DNA of 64,000 nucleotides from Cafeteria roenbergensis. Its lineage: Eukaryota > Sar > Bigyra > Bicosoecida > Cafeteriaceae. The first letter of the stretch is position 1, and every line of letters starts with the position of its first letter. The notes beneath the pieces are model-generated. The model made no database searches. It was not told the DNA's origin and worked only from the letters and a program-made list of their open reading frames with translations. Where the stretch lies: assembly GCA_008330645.1 (NCBI GenBank), contig VLTN01000044.1, positions 1-64,000 of the forward strand, read 5' to 3'. Shown here piece after piece: positions 32,248 to 42,100 of the stretch. The translations under genes and the position numbers were made by a program.

Positions 32248-34068
32248 ATGCACCGCACGCCACGCATGCGGTGCTCATGGTGGGGTGCGCGGTCGCACGC
32301 AAGCCTGCGGCGAGCCGGCGTCGCCACCTGCGCCTGCACAGCTGCGGTCGTGGCGGTCGCGTGCCTGAGCGCGCTGGGGGTGCTGGGGCAGGGCCCGCGC
32401 AGCGCGGCGCTGGACGTGGTGCACGGCGCCGCCGGCTACACCCGCCCCCTCTGGGACGCGGAGGGCTGGGCACGCGAGGAGGCGGGGTGGGACCGCATCC
32501 GGCTCCTTGGCGAGGCGGCCGGGTGCCGTGCGCACGGCTGGGCCCCGCTGCCGCCTGCGCCCGCTGCCGCTGGGGGCGACGCCTTGGCTGGCGCCGGCGC
32601 CGGCGTGGCTGCGCCTGCGGGTTCGGGTTCGGGCTCGGCAAGCACCCGTCGCGTTGTGGACGCGTTCCTGTTCCAGGACGAGTTCGCCCTGCTGCGACTG
32701 CGCATGCTGCAGCTGGCCTCGCGCGGGCAGGCGGACACCGCCTTCGGGGTGCTGCCGGGGGAGGGGAACCGCAGCAGCCCCGTGACCATGGTTGCCGTGG
32801 AGGCGGACACGACCTTCACGCTGGTGCCGAAGCGGCTGCTGCTGGCGGAGGCGGTTCGGGCCGCCCTGGAGGCCGGGGTGGGCCCGCTGGCCGGGTGGGT
32901 GGACCGATCGACGGTGCGCCTGTCGAGCGCCGGCGGGGCGTGGGGCGCTCCGCCCGACGGCGCGGGGTCGGCCGCGGACTGGCTCGGCGCGGAGCTGATC
33001 GGGAGCGACGCGGAGTGGGCCAGGAGCGGGTGGGAGGCGCCCCCGGCCCCGCCTGCGCCGGCGTGGGAGGAGTGGGATCCGTCGGCTGGCGCCGGCGCGC
33101 CGCCCCGGAGCACGAAGGCGCTGCTCGCGGAGCTTGGCATGCCGCTGCTGGTCGTGGTGAGGAGCACTGCTCGCTCCGCGAAGCCTGGTTTCCCCGCCGA
33201 GGGGCTGCAGCGGTCCGCGATGCGGGCGGCGGGGGAGCGTGCGGCGGGCGCGCTGGGAGGCACGCTGATGCTGGCTGGCGACATCGACGAGGTGCCGCGG
33301 CGCTCGACGCTGGGTCTGTTGCGGGCGTGCGCTGTGGAGGGTCTCGCCGAGGCGGAGCGGCGGGGCCTGGTGAGCCCGCCGGGGTGGGAGGGCCACGCCG
33401 CCGACTTGCAAGCCTGCGCTTGCCCAGGGTCTGTCCGCGCCGCCACGCCTCTTTGCGGCGATAAGGGTTGGCGACGCGAAGGCAAGGCTGGGCGTCGCAC
33501 ACGATGCAATGTGTCCACGCCGCTGCTGCGTGGCGCCCACGATGCGTCGGCGCTGGCCAGGCAAACTCGGGTCGTTCATCTCGAGCTTGCCTCGTTTGTG
33601 TACTCGCTGCAGCACCCGCGGGGCGTGGTCAAGCACGCCGCTGTCACGGTGTGGCCTGGCTGGACGGGCAGGCTGCAAGAGTGGTGGGGTCACTCGCGCC
33701 GGAGCGACATCCTGCTCGGGGCGGCCGGCTGGCACTGCTCGTGGTGCTTCCGACGCGTGGCCCAGGCCGTCAACAAGGCCCTCACGTACTCGCACTCCGA
33801 CCGCGCGCACCGGCCCGACCACACGGACCCGGCGGCCATGCAGCGCCGCATGTGCTCGGGCGCGGACCCCTTCGACCAGGTCCCCGAGGTGTACACGCTG
33901 GCGGCGCTGGCGGACGCGACGATTTCGTCGGCAAGCGAGGCGCGCGACGCGACGGACGTGCCCGTGCTGGTCGCCCGCCAGCCGTGGGCGGTGCCGTGGC
34001 TTCTTCCCGGGCGCTGCGAGCGCGAGGACGCACCGCCGGGGTGGCGAGGCGACAGCAGGGCCAACTGA
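32248..34068 (+). CDS. GT17 family glycosyltransferase, copy 1 (MGAT3-like N-acetylglucosaminyltransferase)
   Basis: Family GT17 (beta-1,4-mannosyl-glycoprotein GlcNAc-transferase; adds bisecting GlcNAc to N-glycans in animals; acceptor here unproven). 606 residues from ATG 32248 (MHRTPRMRCSWW); 32266 is an alternative. Type II anchor: VATCACTAAVVAVACLSAL. GT17 landmarks: DAFLFQDEFALLRLRML, then VEADTTFT, the metal-binding D-x-D in GDIDEVP (Asp345, Asp347), and the C-terminal WWGHSRRSDILLG and GWHCSWCF. The C-terminus is SRAN. No intron is needed. From CTGGGGCAGGG (32383) on, the sequence is almost identical to copy 2, except in sharply bounded patches at about 33167-33196, 33406-33600 and 33655-33681, which are in-frame replacements. 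Confidence 0.85.
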   Translation: MHRTPRMRCSWWGARSHASLRRAGVATCACTAAVVAVACLSALGVLGQGPRSAALDVVHGAAGYTRPLWDAEGWAREEAGWDRIRLLGEAAGCRAHGWAPLPPAPAAAGGDALAGAGAGVAAPAGSGSGSASTRRVVDAFLFQDEFALLRLRMLQLASRGQADTAFGVLPGEGNRSSPVTMVAVEADTTFTLVPKRLLLAEAVRAALEAGVGPLAGWVDRSTVRLSSAGGAWGAPPDGAGSAADWLGAELIGSDAEWARSGWEAPPAPPAPAWEEWDPSAGAGAPPRSTKALLAELGMPLLVVVRSTARSAKPGFPAEGLQRSAMRAAGERAAGALGGTLMLAGDIDEVPRRSTLGLLRACAVEGLAEAERRGLVSPPGWEGHAADLQACACPGSVRAATPLCGDKGWRREGKAGRRTRCNVSTPLLRGAHDASALARQTRVVHLELASFVYSLQHPRGVVKHAAVTVWPGWTGRLQEWWGHSRRSDILLGAAGWHCSWCFRRVAQAVNKALTYSHSDRAHRPDHTDPAAMQRRMCSGADPFDQVPEVYTLAALADATISSASEARDATDVPVLVARQPWAVPWLLPGRCEREDAPPGWRGDSRAN

Positions 34069-34518
34069 GAGCACCTTGACAGCAAGATTTGCGTCAGCAT
34101 CAGGTTTTTCTCCGCAGGTCGGCTTTGCCGGCAGTTTTTCGCCCGCCAACGCGGCGCGCAAGCTTGACTGCCACCCCTCCCTGCCAGTTCCGCCCCCGCT
34201 GCGGCCTCGGTGCTTTGCTTGCACCCGATTCCAAGGCAGCTGCCCATGGCAATCTCCCCCCAGCCGCAGGAGCCCGTGGCAAGGACGGGGGGCGCACAGC
34301 CAGAAGGGCCTGCTGGCTTCTCGCCGGAATCGGGCTCCGCTCGCCTTCACCGGAAAGCCCAAGGGACTCTGCAACGAGGGGCAGCCGATGCAACAGGCTA
34401 TTGCTCCACCAGACACGCCGCGGGCGTGTGCTGCGCCTGTCGGCGGCCAACGCTCAGTGGCAGAGAGCATCGCAGTCCGGCCTCTTCGCGGCGATGCTGC
34501 ACCATCCAGCGCGCGACA
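34069..34518. promoter_or_regulatory. Spacer between the two GT17 genes
   Basis: About 450 bp. It shares no visible similarity with the region upstream of copy 1, so the duplication does not include the promoter. It contains CTCCGCAG (34116-34123), which fits this genome's 3' splice signal, so a 5' UTR intron of copy 2 is possible but unproven. Confidence 0.35.
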
Positions 34519-36360
34519 ATGGTTGCGCTGTGTGTCCTCGGCACATGGCTTCTGGCTTGGGCCGCACTGAAGGGCAAGCTGGGGCAGGGCCCGCGCAGCG
34601 CGGCGCTGGACGTGGTGCACGGCGCCGCCGGCTACACCCGCCCCCTCTGGGACGCGGAGGGCTGGGCACGCGAGGAGGCGGGGTGGGACCGCATCCGGCT
34701 CCTTGGCGAGGCGGCCGGGTGCCGTGCGCACGGCTGGGCCCCGCTGCCGCCTGCGCCCGCTGCCGCTGGGGGCGACGCCTTGGCTGGCGCCGGCGCCGGC
34801 GTGGCTGCGCCTGCGGGTTCGGGTTCGGCAAGGACCCGTCGCGTTGTGGACGCGTTCCTGTTCCAGGACGAGTTCGCCCTGCTGCGACTGCGCATGCTGC
34901 AGCTGGCCTCGCGCGGGCAGGCGGACACCGCCTTCGGGGTGCTGCCGGGGGAGGGGAACCGCAGCAGCCCCGTGACCATGGTTGCCGTGGAGGCGGACAC
35001 GACCTTCACGCTGGCGCCGAAGCGGCTGCTGCTGGCGGAGGCGGTTCGGGCCGCCCTGGAGGCCGGGGTGGGCCCGCTGGCCGGGTGGGTGGACCGCTCG
35101 ACGGTGCGCCTGTCGAGCGCCGGCGGGGCGTGGAGCGCTCCGCCCGACGGTGCGGGGTCGGCCGCGGACTGGCTCGGCGCGGAGCTGATCGGGAGCGACG
35201 CGGAGTGGGCCAGGAGCGGGTGGGAGGCGCCCCCGGCCCCGCCTGCGCCGGCGTGGGAGGAGTGGGATCCGTCGGCTGGCGCCGGCGCGCCGCCCCGGAG
35301 CACGAAGGCGCTGCTCGCGGAGCTTGGCATGCCGCTGCTGGTCGTGGTGAGGAGCACCGCAAATCGCCAACTCAAAGGCTTCGCTGCCGAGGGGCTGCAG
35401 CGGTCCGCGATGCGGGCGGCGGGGGAGCGTGCGGCGGGCGCGCTGGGAGGCACGCTGATGCTGGCTGGCGACATCGACGAGGTGCCGCGGCGCTCGACGC
35501 TGGGTCTGTTGCGGGCGTGCGCTGTGGAGGGTCTCGCCGAGGCGGAGCGGCGGGGGCTGGTGAGCCCGCCGGGGTGGGAGGGCCACGCCGCCGACGAGCC
35601 CGCCGATTCCGCGACACGCGCCTGCGAGGAAAGCGACGCTGCGGCTGGCCCTCGAGCTCCGGATGGGCAGGCTGGCGGGGCGAGCCTCCCACCCGAAGGG
35701 ACCCCAGCGCAACGTACGGAAAGCCCTGCCACGGGCAAGGCGGTGGGTGGAGACCGCCGGCCAGAGTCATGCGACCGATCCAGCCTTGGCATTCCGGCTC
35801 TGGTGGGCCAGCGCGAGCCGCTGCCCGCAGTGGGGGTGGTTCATCTCGAGATGCAGTCGTTCCTCTACTCGCTGCAGCACCCGCGGGGCGTGGTCAAGCA
35901 CGCCGCTGTCACGGTGTGGTCGGCGGCCGCCGAGAGCCCCTTGTCGTGGTGGGGTCACTCGCGCCGGAGCGACATCCTGCTCGGGGCGGCCGGCTGGCAC
36001 TGCTCGTGGTGCTTCCGACGCGTGGCCCAGGCCGTCAACAAGGCCCTCACGTACTCGCACTCCGACCGCGCGCACCGGCCCGACCACACGGACCCGGCGG
36101 CCATGCAGCGCCGCATGTGCTCGGGCGCGGACCCCTTTGACCAGGTCCCCGAGGTGTACACGCTGGCGGCGCTGGCGGACGCGACGATTTCGTCGGCAAG
36201 CGAGGCGCGCGACGCGACGGACGTGCCCGTGCTGGTCGCCCGCCAGCCGTGGGCGGTGCCGTGGCTTCTTCCCGGGCGCTGCGAGCGCGAGGACGCACCG
36301 CCGGGGTGGCGAGGCGACAGCAGGGCCAGCACGGGCACAGGCGGAAGCGCTGCGGACTGA
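34519..36360 (+). CDS. GT17 family glycosyltransferase, copy 2 (MGAT3-like)
   Basis: 613 residues from ATG 34519, chosen because MVALCVLGTWLLAWAALKGKLG forms a compact type II anchor. This anchor is unrelated to that of copy 1. From CTGGGGCAGGG (34579) the two genes agree except for a few substitutions and a 6-base indel, until the replaced patches at about 35357-35386 (STANRQLKGFAA against STARSAKPGFPA), 35596-35860 (82 codons before the HLE motif where copy 1 has 57) and 35920-35946 (SAAAESPLS against PGWTGRLQE). All GT17 landmarks are kept: FLFQDE, GDIDEVP (Asp318, Asp320), GWHCSWCF. The C-terminus differs (ASTGTGGSAAD). Probably an active Golgi enzyme; the patches may alter acceptor choice. 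Confidence 0.85.
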   Translation: MVALCVLGTWLLAWAALKGKLGQGPRSAALDVVHGAAGYTRPLWDAEGWAREEAGWDRIRLLGEAAGCRAHGWAPLPPAPAAAGGDALAGAGAGVAAPAGSGSARTRRVVDAFLFQDEFALLRLRMLQLASRGQADTAFGVLPGEGNRSSPVTMVAVEADTTFTLAPKRLLLAEAVRAALEAGVGPLAGWVDRSTVRLSSAGGAWSAPPDGAGSAADWLGAELIGSDAEWARSGWEAPPAPPAPAWEEWDPSAGAGAPPRSTKALLAELGMPLLVVVRSTANRQLKGFAAEGLQRSAMRAAGERAAGALGGTLMLAGDIDEVPRRSTLGLLRACAVEGLAEAERRGLVSPPGWEGHAADEPADSATRACEESDAAAGPRAPDGQAGGASLPPEGTPAQRTESPATGKAVGGDRRPESCDRSSLGIPALVGQREPLPAVGVVHLEMQSFLYSLQHPRGVVKHAAVTVWSAAAESPLSWWGHSRRSDILLGAAGWHCSWCFRRVAQAVNKALTYSHSDRAHRPDHTDPAAMQRRMCSGADPFDQVPEVYTLAALADATISSASEARDATDVPVLVARQPWAVPWLLPGRCEREDAPPGWRGDSRASTGTGGSAAD

Positions 36361-36726
36361 CACCCGTGGCCAACGAGTCTGGGGTGCGGAGGGAGGCTGC
36401 GGGGCTGAGTGTGCGAACGCGGAGTCCGTGGTTGTGCTGCCATGCTTGAGTGTACTTGCTCCCAGAGCCTGTTTACAGCGCCCACACGAGGTTGGCCGGC
36501 CGCTTTCGAGCTGCAAGCCCCGGGGCGGGTGTGTGCGGGGAGGAACGAACCAGCACAAGCGAGGGCGCCTGCGAGGAGCGCGCAGTGGCGCTTCAGCGCG
36601 AGAGGCCTTTCGTCCGGCACGAATCCTCTGACGCTGGCTCGGCCCAACGCCCGGCTCTGCGCGCGGGGAAATCGCGCGGACGCGCCAGCTGGCCACCGCG
36701 CCGCAGCGCAGGGGCAGACCGGCCCC
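36361..36726. promoter_or_regulatory. Spacer between GT17-2 and GT10
   Basis: About 366 bp between two genes in the same direction. The frame runs open through it into GT10 but lacks a signal or conserved motif. Probably the 3' UTR of GT17-2 and the promoter of GT10. Confidence 0.35.
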
Positions 36727-38664
36727 ATGGCTGCCGTTGTAAACCGCCGCGCACGGCCTGCCAGCCGAGAGGCAGCAACTTGCTGCGGGCTCGGCCCCAG
36801 GGCGGCCCTGCTGGTCACGGCGTCGCTGCTAGTCGGAACGCTCTGTGCCATCGCGTTCGTTGTGGCTCTCCGCTCGGGGCTCTTCTCCGTGGGGAAGACT
36901 GCTCCGCTGCACTCGCAATCTGTTGGCCCGGCTGTGGGGTCGCTCTCGTCCCGGCTGAGCATGCTGCACAAGGCAATTGCCAAAACTGCGGCCGAAATCG
37001 AGACGGAGGCCGGCCGCGAGCTGAAGGGCCTGGGCGGGCTTGCGCTTCGGTCAACCGGTCTGGCGGCAGCGGCTCCGTCGCCGGTTCCCGGCTCTGGCGG
37101 TGCGGCCCAAGGCATGGTTGCCTCGCAAGGCGACAACGCGGAAGAGCACGCAGCCAGCCTCCGCAAGGCGGCCGTTCCGGTTCCCGACGCCGGCCAGCAC
37201 CCGCCGGCAGTCAAAGTCGTGCGCGACGCAGAGGAGCGACGCAGCGGGGGCGGCCCCACCTCGGCAAGCGGTGGCCAGGACGGGCGGTCGGTGTGGGCCG
37301 ATGAGCCGGCGAGCGGACGCCGCGCGCAGCCGCGGCGGCCGCAGCCAGAGCAGGCCGCACCGCGCCAGCAGCACCACGCCCGCCAGGAGCCCACGAGCGC
37401 TGCTGGCGACTCAGGGGCGGCCCTTGGACGGCGCCAGGCCATGTCGGCAGTCGGGGCCCCGACCACCGGAGACTTCGCCGGGGCGCCCCGGGGCCGCCCG
37501 CTTGCCAAGTGCTCGCAGATCCCCACCGACGGCACCGTGCGGCTGGCGCCCCGCGCCCGCTCCCTCTACAAGCATCTCGCCCCTCGCAACCGCTGGGCCG
37601 AGGTGGCGGCCTCCACGCCCGCCGACTGCCCGCAGCGCCCCGGCCGGGACTTCTCCAAGCACCCGCTCACGATCCACATCCCCACGCAATCGACCAAGAG
37701 CCCCGACGGGCGGTTCGACTGCGCGGCTGGCAAGATCGACCGCTGCCCGTTCGACTGCGTGGTGACCAACACCAGGGCAGCAACCGCGGACGTCGTGCTG
37801 TCCGTTACGCCGGGCGCATCCGTGCGGGCGCAGGGCCACTGTCCCCTGCAAAAGACGGCCCACTTTTCCATGGAAACAGAGGTCTACTACCCGTCGCTGG
37901 CCATCACGCCCGAGTCAATGCGCAGCTGGGACTTCATCGGCACGACCAAGCTGGCCTCCGACGTGCCGCTCGGCTACGGCGGCTGGTTCGACTTCAACCT
38001 GTTCGAGCCGCCCGTGCCCAAGACGGCCGATGCCATGGCGGTGGCCGTCATCTCCAACTGCGCCGGCCACAACCGCCGGCTGGAGTACATTCGCGAGCTT
38101 GTGCGGGCGGGAGTCACGGTGCACCACCTCGGCGCCTGCGACCACAACAAGGACTGGTCGCCGCCCTCGGGCATGTCGCGCGGCCGCTTCGTGGACAAGA
38201 TCGACATGCTCCGGCCGTACAAGTTCACCCTCGCGTTTGAGAACACCAACGACCCGGACTACGTGACCGAAAAGTACTTCCAGCCCCTCGTGGCCGGATC
38301 CGTGCCCGTGTACATGGGCGCGCAGAACAGCGAGCTCTACGCGCCCGCCCCGCACTCCGTCATCCGCACAGACGACTTTGCGGATGCGCGGGCGCTGGCC
38401 AAGTACCTGCTCTTCCTAGCCTCCAACGAGGAGGCATACAACGCGCTGCTGGAGTGGAAGTACACCGGGGTGTCCCCCGGCTTCGCGCACGCCATGGCGG
38501 CCACCACGGACATGCACTCCCACTGCCGCCTCTGCCGGCTGGCCCGCGAGACCCTCGAGGTGGAGGTGGGTGACAGGGACGCCCTCTCGCCGGAAACAGT
38601 GCTCGCCCCGCAGACCAAGGACGAAGCGCCCGGGGCCGTGCCCTACCCGGGCATGGGGGGCTGA
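36727..38664 (+). CDS. GT10 family alpha-(1,3/4)-fucosyltransferase
   Basis: Golgi fucosyltransferase transferring fucose from GDP-fucose to glycan GlcNAc. 645 residues from ATG 36727 (GGCCCCATGGCT). Type II anchor at residues 26-48 (ALLVTASLLVGTLCAIAFVVAL). A long Pro/Gln/Arg-rich stem runs to about residue 260. The catalytic domain follows, with WDFIGTTKLASDVPLGYGGW and the diagnostic GT10 donor motif FENTNDPDYVTEKYFQPL (from Phe504), then SVPVYMGA. The protein is longer than typical GT10 enzymes (350-450) because of the stem. Cys residues near the C-terminus (HCRLC) may form disulfides, as in other GT10 enzymes. It lies directly after the GT17 pair in the same direction, suggesting a small N-glycan-modifying group. 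Confidence 0.92.
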   Translation: MAAVVNRRARPASREAATCCGLGPRAALLVTASLLVGTLCAIAFVVALRSGLFSVGKTAPLHSQSVGPAVGSLSSRLSMLHKAIAKTAAEIETEAGRELKGLGGLALRSTGLAAAAPSPVPGSGGAAQGMVASQGDNAEEHAASLRKAAVPVPDAGQHPPAVKVVRDAEERRSGGGPTSASGGQDGRSVWADEPASGRRAQPRRPQPEQAAPRQQHHARQEPTSAAGDSGAALGRRQAMSAVGAPTTGDFAGAPRGRPLAKCSQIPTDGTVRLAPRARSLYKHLAPRNRWAEVAASTPADCPQRPGRDFSKHPLTIHIPTQSTKSPDGRFDCAAGKIDRCPFDCVVTNTRAATADVVLSVTPGASVRAQGHCPLQKTAHFSMETEVYYPSLAITPESMRSWDFIGTTKLASDVPLGYGGWFDFNLFEPPVPKTADAMAVAVISNCAGHNRRLEYIRELVRAGVTVHHLGACDHNKDWSPPSGMSRGRFVDKIDMLRPYKFTLAFENTNDPDYVTEKYFQPLVAGSVPVYMGAQNSELYAPAPHSVIRTDDFADARALAKYLLFLASNEEAYNALLEWKYTGVSPGFAHAMAATTDMHSHCRLCRLARETLEVEVGDRDALSPETVLAPQTKDEAPGAVPYPGMGG

Positions 38665-39144
38665 ATCGGGCGCGGGGGCTGCAGCGGCAGGGCCCCATCC
38701 GGGACGCGGAATGGGCCCGAGCGCGCACCGGGGTGGCAGGGGCGGTGGGGGCGGCGGCAGCGCGGGTGAGCGCGCGCTCTTGGCGCGCGCTTTGAGGCTT
38801 GGGGAAGACTGCCTGCGGGACAGATTGTGGGTGTGTGGTTGCATGTGTGCGTGCGCGAGCGCGTGCTAGCGCGCGCGCGTGTCCGCCAGCCGTCTGGCGT
38901 CGCTTGCTGGAAGAATTGTCGAGCCTGATGTCTGGGCACGGCAAGAAGGGCGTGGCCCCGCATCGCAGCGCCTGGGAGGAAAACCACGCACATGCAGCCT
39001 GCCCTGGAAGACAGCGCGTTCGGCTGAGGCGGCGGCGCACCGCCGCCCCGGCGACGCTGCGTCTGAGCCCGCCACTGCAACCAGGCCGCCGGCTCTGCAG
39101 CGCGTTCCCGGCGGCCATTTTTGGCGCACGCCGACGCGCAAGCC
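38665..39144. promoter_or_regulatory. Spacer between GT10 and SAC1-like genes
   Basis: About 480 bp with a GTGTGCGTGCGCGAGCGCGTGC purine-pyrimidine alternating stretch (about 38830-38885) that could adopt Z-DNA. No gene is seen. Confidence 0.35.
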
Positions 39145-42100
39145 ATGGCAGCCGCTACGGGCCGCAAGGCCATCCCGTCCAAGCTCCCGGAGCTTGTGTG
39201 TGTGGTTCACTCCTCAGGCGCATACGTGGGCAGCGCCGCGAGCTCCGTCGTGGAAGGCACCCGGGTCGGCTCCGTCGCCTCGCGGATCAAGCCCGGCTTC
39301 CCCGTGCTTTGCCTCGCCAAGGACCGCGGGCTTGTCAGTCCCTCCGTCGCAAACGGTGAGCATGCTCAGCGCGCGTGCGCGATCGGGCACCGGGGTCCGA
39401 GCTCGGCCATTGCAGAGACCGGCCGTGGCCGGGGCCAAGGCAACAACCCTCGCTTGTGGAGAACCTCGTCCGCCGCGCAGACTTTCACAAGGTCGAGGCG
39501 CCCCTTCTCGAAGGACCGTCGACGGAGGCCATCCCCTGCGTTGCGGTTCTGGGTGTGGTCCCTCTGACTGCGGGGCCGTACCTGCTGCTGGTCACGGGCG
39601 CCTCCACCGTGGCGAGCCTGCCTTGCGGCGCCGTCGCGTGGGCCATCGAGGCTGTGCGCGCGGTCCCGCTGACGCTGGCCGCCACAAAGGTGTCCTCGGG
39701 CGCAGACCTGCTGCCCTGGGAGGTAGAGTCCATCGAGGATGACGTCCAGTGAGCCGCATTGGCCCAGTTCGGGCGGCGGCCCTCGCGACTGGCCCGCACT
39801 TGCCACGCGCACGCACCCCGCCCCGGCCGCGCGGCCGCGCTCTTTGCGCCCCAATGCCCGTGGACAAAGCCCCCAACGTCGCCTCGCCCCTGACGCCCTC
39901 TCTGACTCTCCGACTCACTCTCTGACTCTCTCTCTCTCTCTGACTCTCTGACTCTGACGCTCTCTCTGACTCTCTGACTCTGCCCGCCCCCTCATCCCAA
40001 GCGCAGGCTGCTGGCCATGCTCACCGGCACGCTCACCAACGGGTCGTTCGTGTTCGCGACGCAGTACGACGCCACGCTCACTTGCCAGGCCATCGCGCTC
40101 CAGACTGCGCACGACGCAGCCACCGGGGCCGACCCCTTCCCGGGAGCGACTCTCGCGGGCGAGGCCGCAGCCGTTCCAGCTCCCGGCGCCGCGACCGAGG
40201 CCCTGGCCGCCGAGGCCGCCGCCGCCCTGGCCTCCCCCACGGCCTCCCCGCTCGCCGCTGCGCCCCCCGCCGGCGCCGTCTTCCTGCCCGCGCTCCGCTA
40301 CCGGCAGAGCCCGGCCGCGCCCTTCGGAACGACCGACCTCCTCCGCTCTGACGGGCGCGTGATGTGGAACAGGTGGATGCTGGGCGGCGCCCCGGACGGC
40401 GTCGGCATCGGGGAGCCCGCCGGCGCCGCCGCCTGCACCCGCCCGCTCATCGCGCTGCCCGGCCTGGCCGCCTTCGTTCCGCCCGTGGCTCAGGGCTTCA
40501 TCATCTCCCGCCCCGCCCTGACCATCGGCGAGCCTGCGGTCAGGGTGTCTCTCACCGTCTTCTCTCGTCGCTCCTGCGCCCACGTCGGGACACGCTTCTT
40601 CACCCGCGGCGTGGACGAGGCGGGCAGCCCTGCCAACGCCGCCGAGACTGAGCAGATTGTCGTCGCGTCCGACGGCGCAACCACCGCCTTCGTGCAGGCG
40701 CGCGGCTCCATCCCCGTGTTCTGGGACCAGCGGCCCTCGCTCCGCTGGACGCCGAAGGTCACCGTGGCGCCCGCCGCGGCCTCCGCCGCCGCCTTCCGCC
40801 GGCACGCCGCGGCGCTTCAGGCCGCCCACGGGGACGGCCCCGTGCTGGCCGTGTGCTTGATCGATCGCAAGGGCGACCAGCAGATGCTCGGCGACGCCTT
40901 TGGCAGGGCATGCGTGGGCATGCTGGGGTCGACGGGCGAGGGGCCCGCCGACGCGGACGGCAAGCAGCCCTACGACCAGGTGTCCGTTGCGGGCGACGCG
41001 CTCCGCCGCAACGGCTGGGGCTACCTGTGGTTCGACTTCCACGCCGAGTGCAAGGGGATGCGCTGGGGGAACCTGTCGAAGCTGCTGCGGGCGGCGGCGG
41101 AGCGGGTGGCCTCCGGCTCGCGCGGCGGCGCGTCCACGCCGAGCGGCGCTGCGCCCGACCTGGGGGTCTTTCGGAGCGCCCCGGCGGGCGCCGGCGAGGG
41201 GGGCAGCCTCGTGCTGTGCCTGCAGCGCGGCGTGACGCGCACCAACTGCATGGACAACCTGGACCGCACCAACGTCGTGCAGAGCCTCTTCGCGCGCCGG
41301 GCGGCTCTGCTGGCAGCGTCGCCCAAGCCCTGGGCGCCAGCGGCCCGCGACGCCGTGACACTCTGGGAGGCCACGCTGGCGGCTGCCGAGTCCGGCCCCG
41401 GCTCGGCCAAGGGCGCCGCCAAGGCGGCGGCAGCCCTGTCCACCAAGGGCGCTTCCGCGGGCCTGCTGGCGTCGCCCTTTGCTGGCTTCGAGCGCGCGTT
41501 CATGAACGCGTGGGCAGACAACGCGGACGCCATGTCTGTTCTCTACAGCGGGACCAAGGCCCTGAAGACAGACTTCACGCGCACAGGCGCAACGTCCGTG
41601 CAGGGCAGGCTGGCCGACGGCTGGCACGCGGTCTCGCGCTGGTTCCTGGGAAACTTCCAGGACGGCAGGACCCAGGACGCGTGGGACGTGGTCACGGGGG
41701 CAGTGCGGTTCCAGCGGGCGCGCCCGGGCGCTCCGGACGCCGACGCCCACGACGCCGACTCCGCCGCCGCCTCGGCAGCGGCCGATTCCGCTGCCGGCTC
41801 GGGCATGGCCAGCACCGACTCGGGCCTCGCGTCCGGTCGGTCGGCGGACGGCCTGGGCTCGGCGGGCTCCGGAAAGGCCGCTGGAGGGGCGGCGTTTGGC
41901 CGCTCGCCCGCCGCCGCCGTGCGCCCGCAGTCGGCCCGGTCGGCGATCCGGTCGCACCTCTCGAGCGTCACGCCGGCCGGCTTCCTCCTGCGCTCGGCGC
42001 TGGCGCTCGCCTGTCTCGCCGCGGCCGCTGCCTCGGCCACAGCGGTGGTCCACGGGACGGCGCTCTCGCGGGCGGAGGAGGCTGCGGGCGCTGGCGGCGG

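Noticed and set aside
33360-33600. Treating the large variable GT17 block as an intron
   Set aside because: A GTGAGC occurs near the 5' side in both copies, but copy 1 has no CGCAG acceptor, and the CCGCAG in copy 2 is out of phase. Both blocks stay open in frame.
32275-35712. Very long antisense open frame (over 1100 codons) across both GT17 genes
   Set aside because: It mirrors the duplicated GT17 sequence on the other strand, is Arg/Pro/Gly/Ala-rich without domains, and crosses the intergenic spacer. GC-rich third positions leave antisense frames open.
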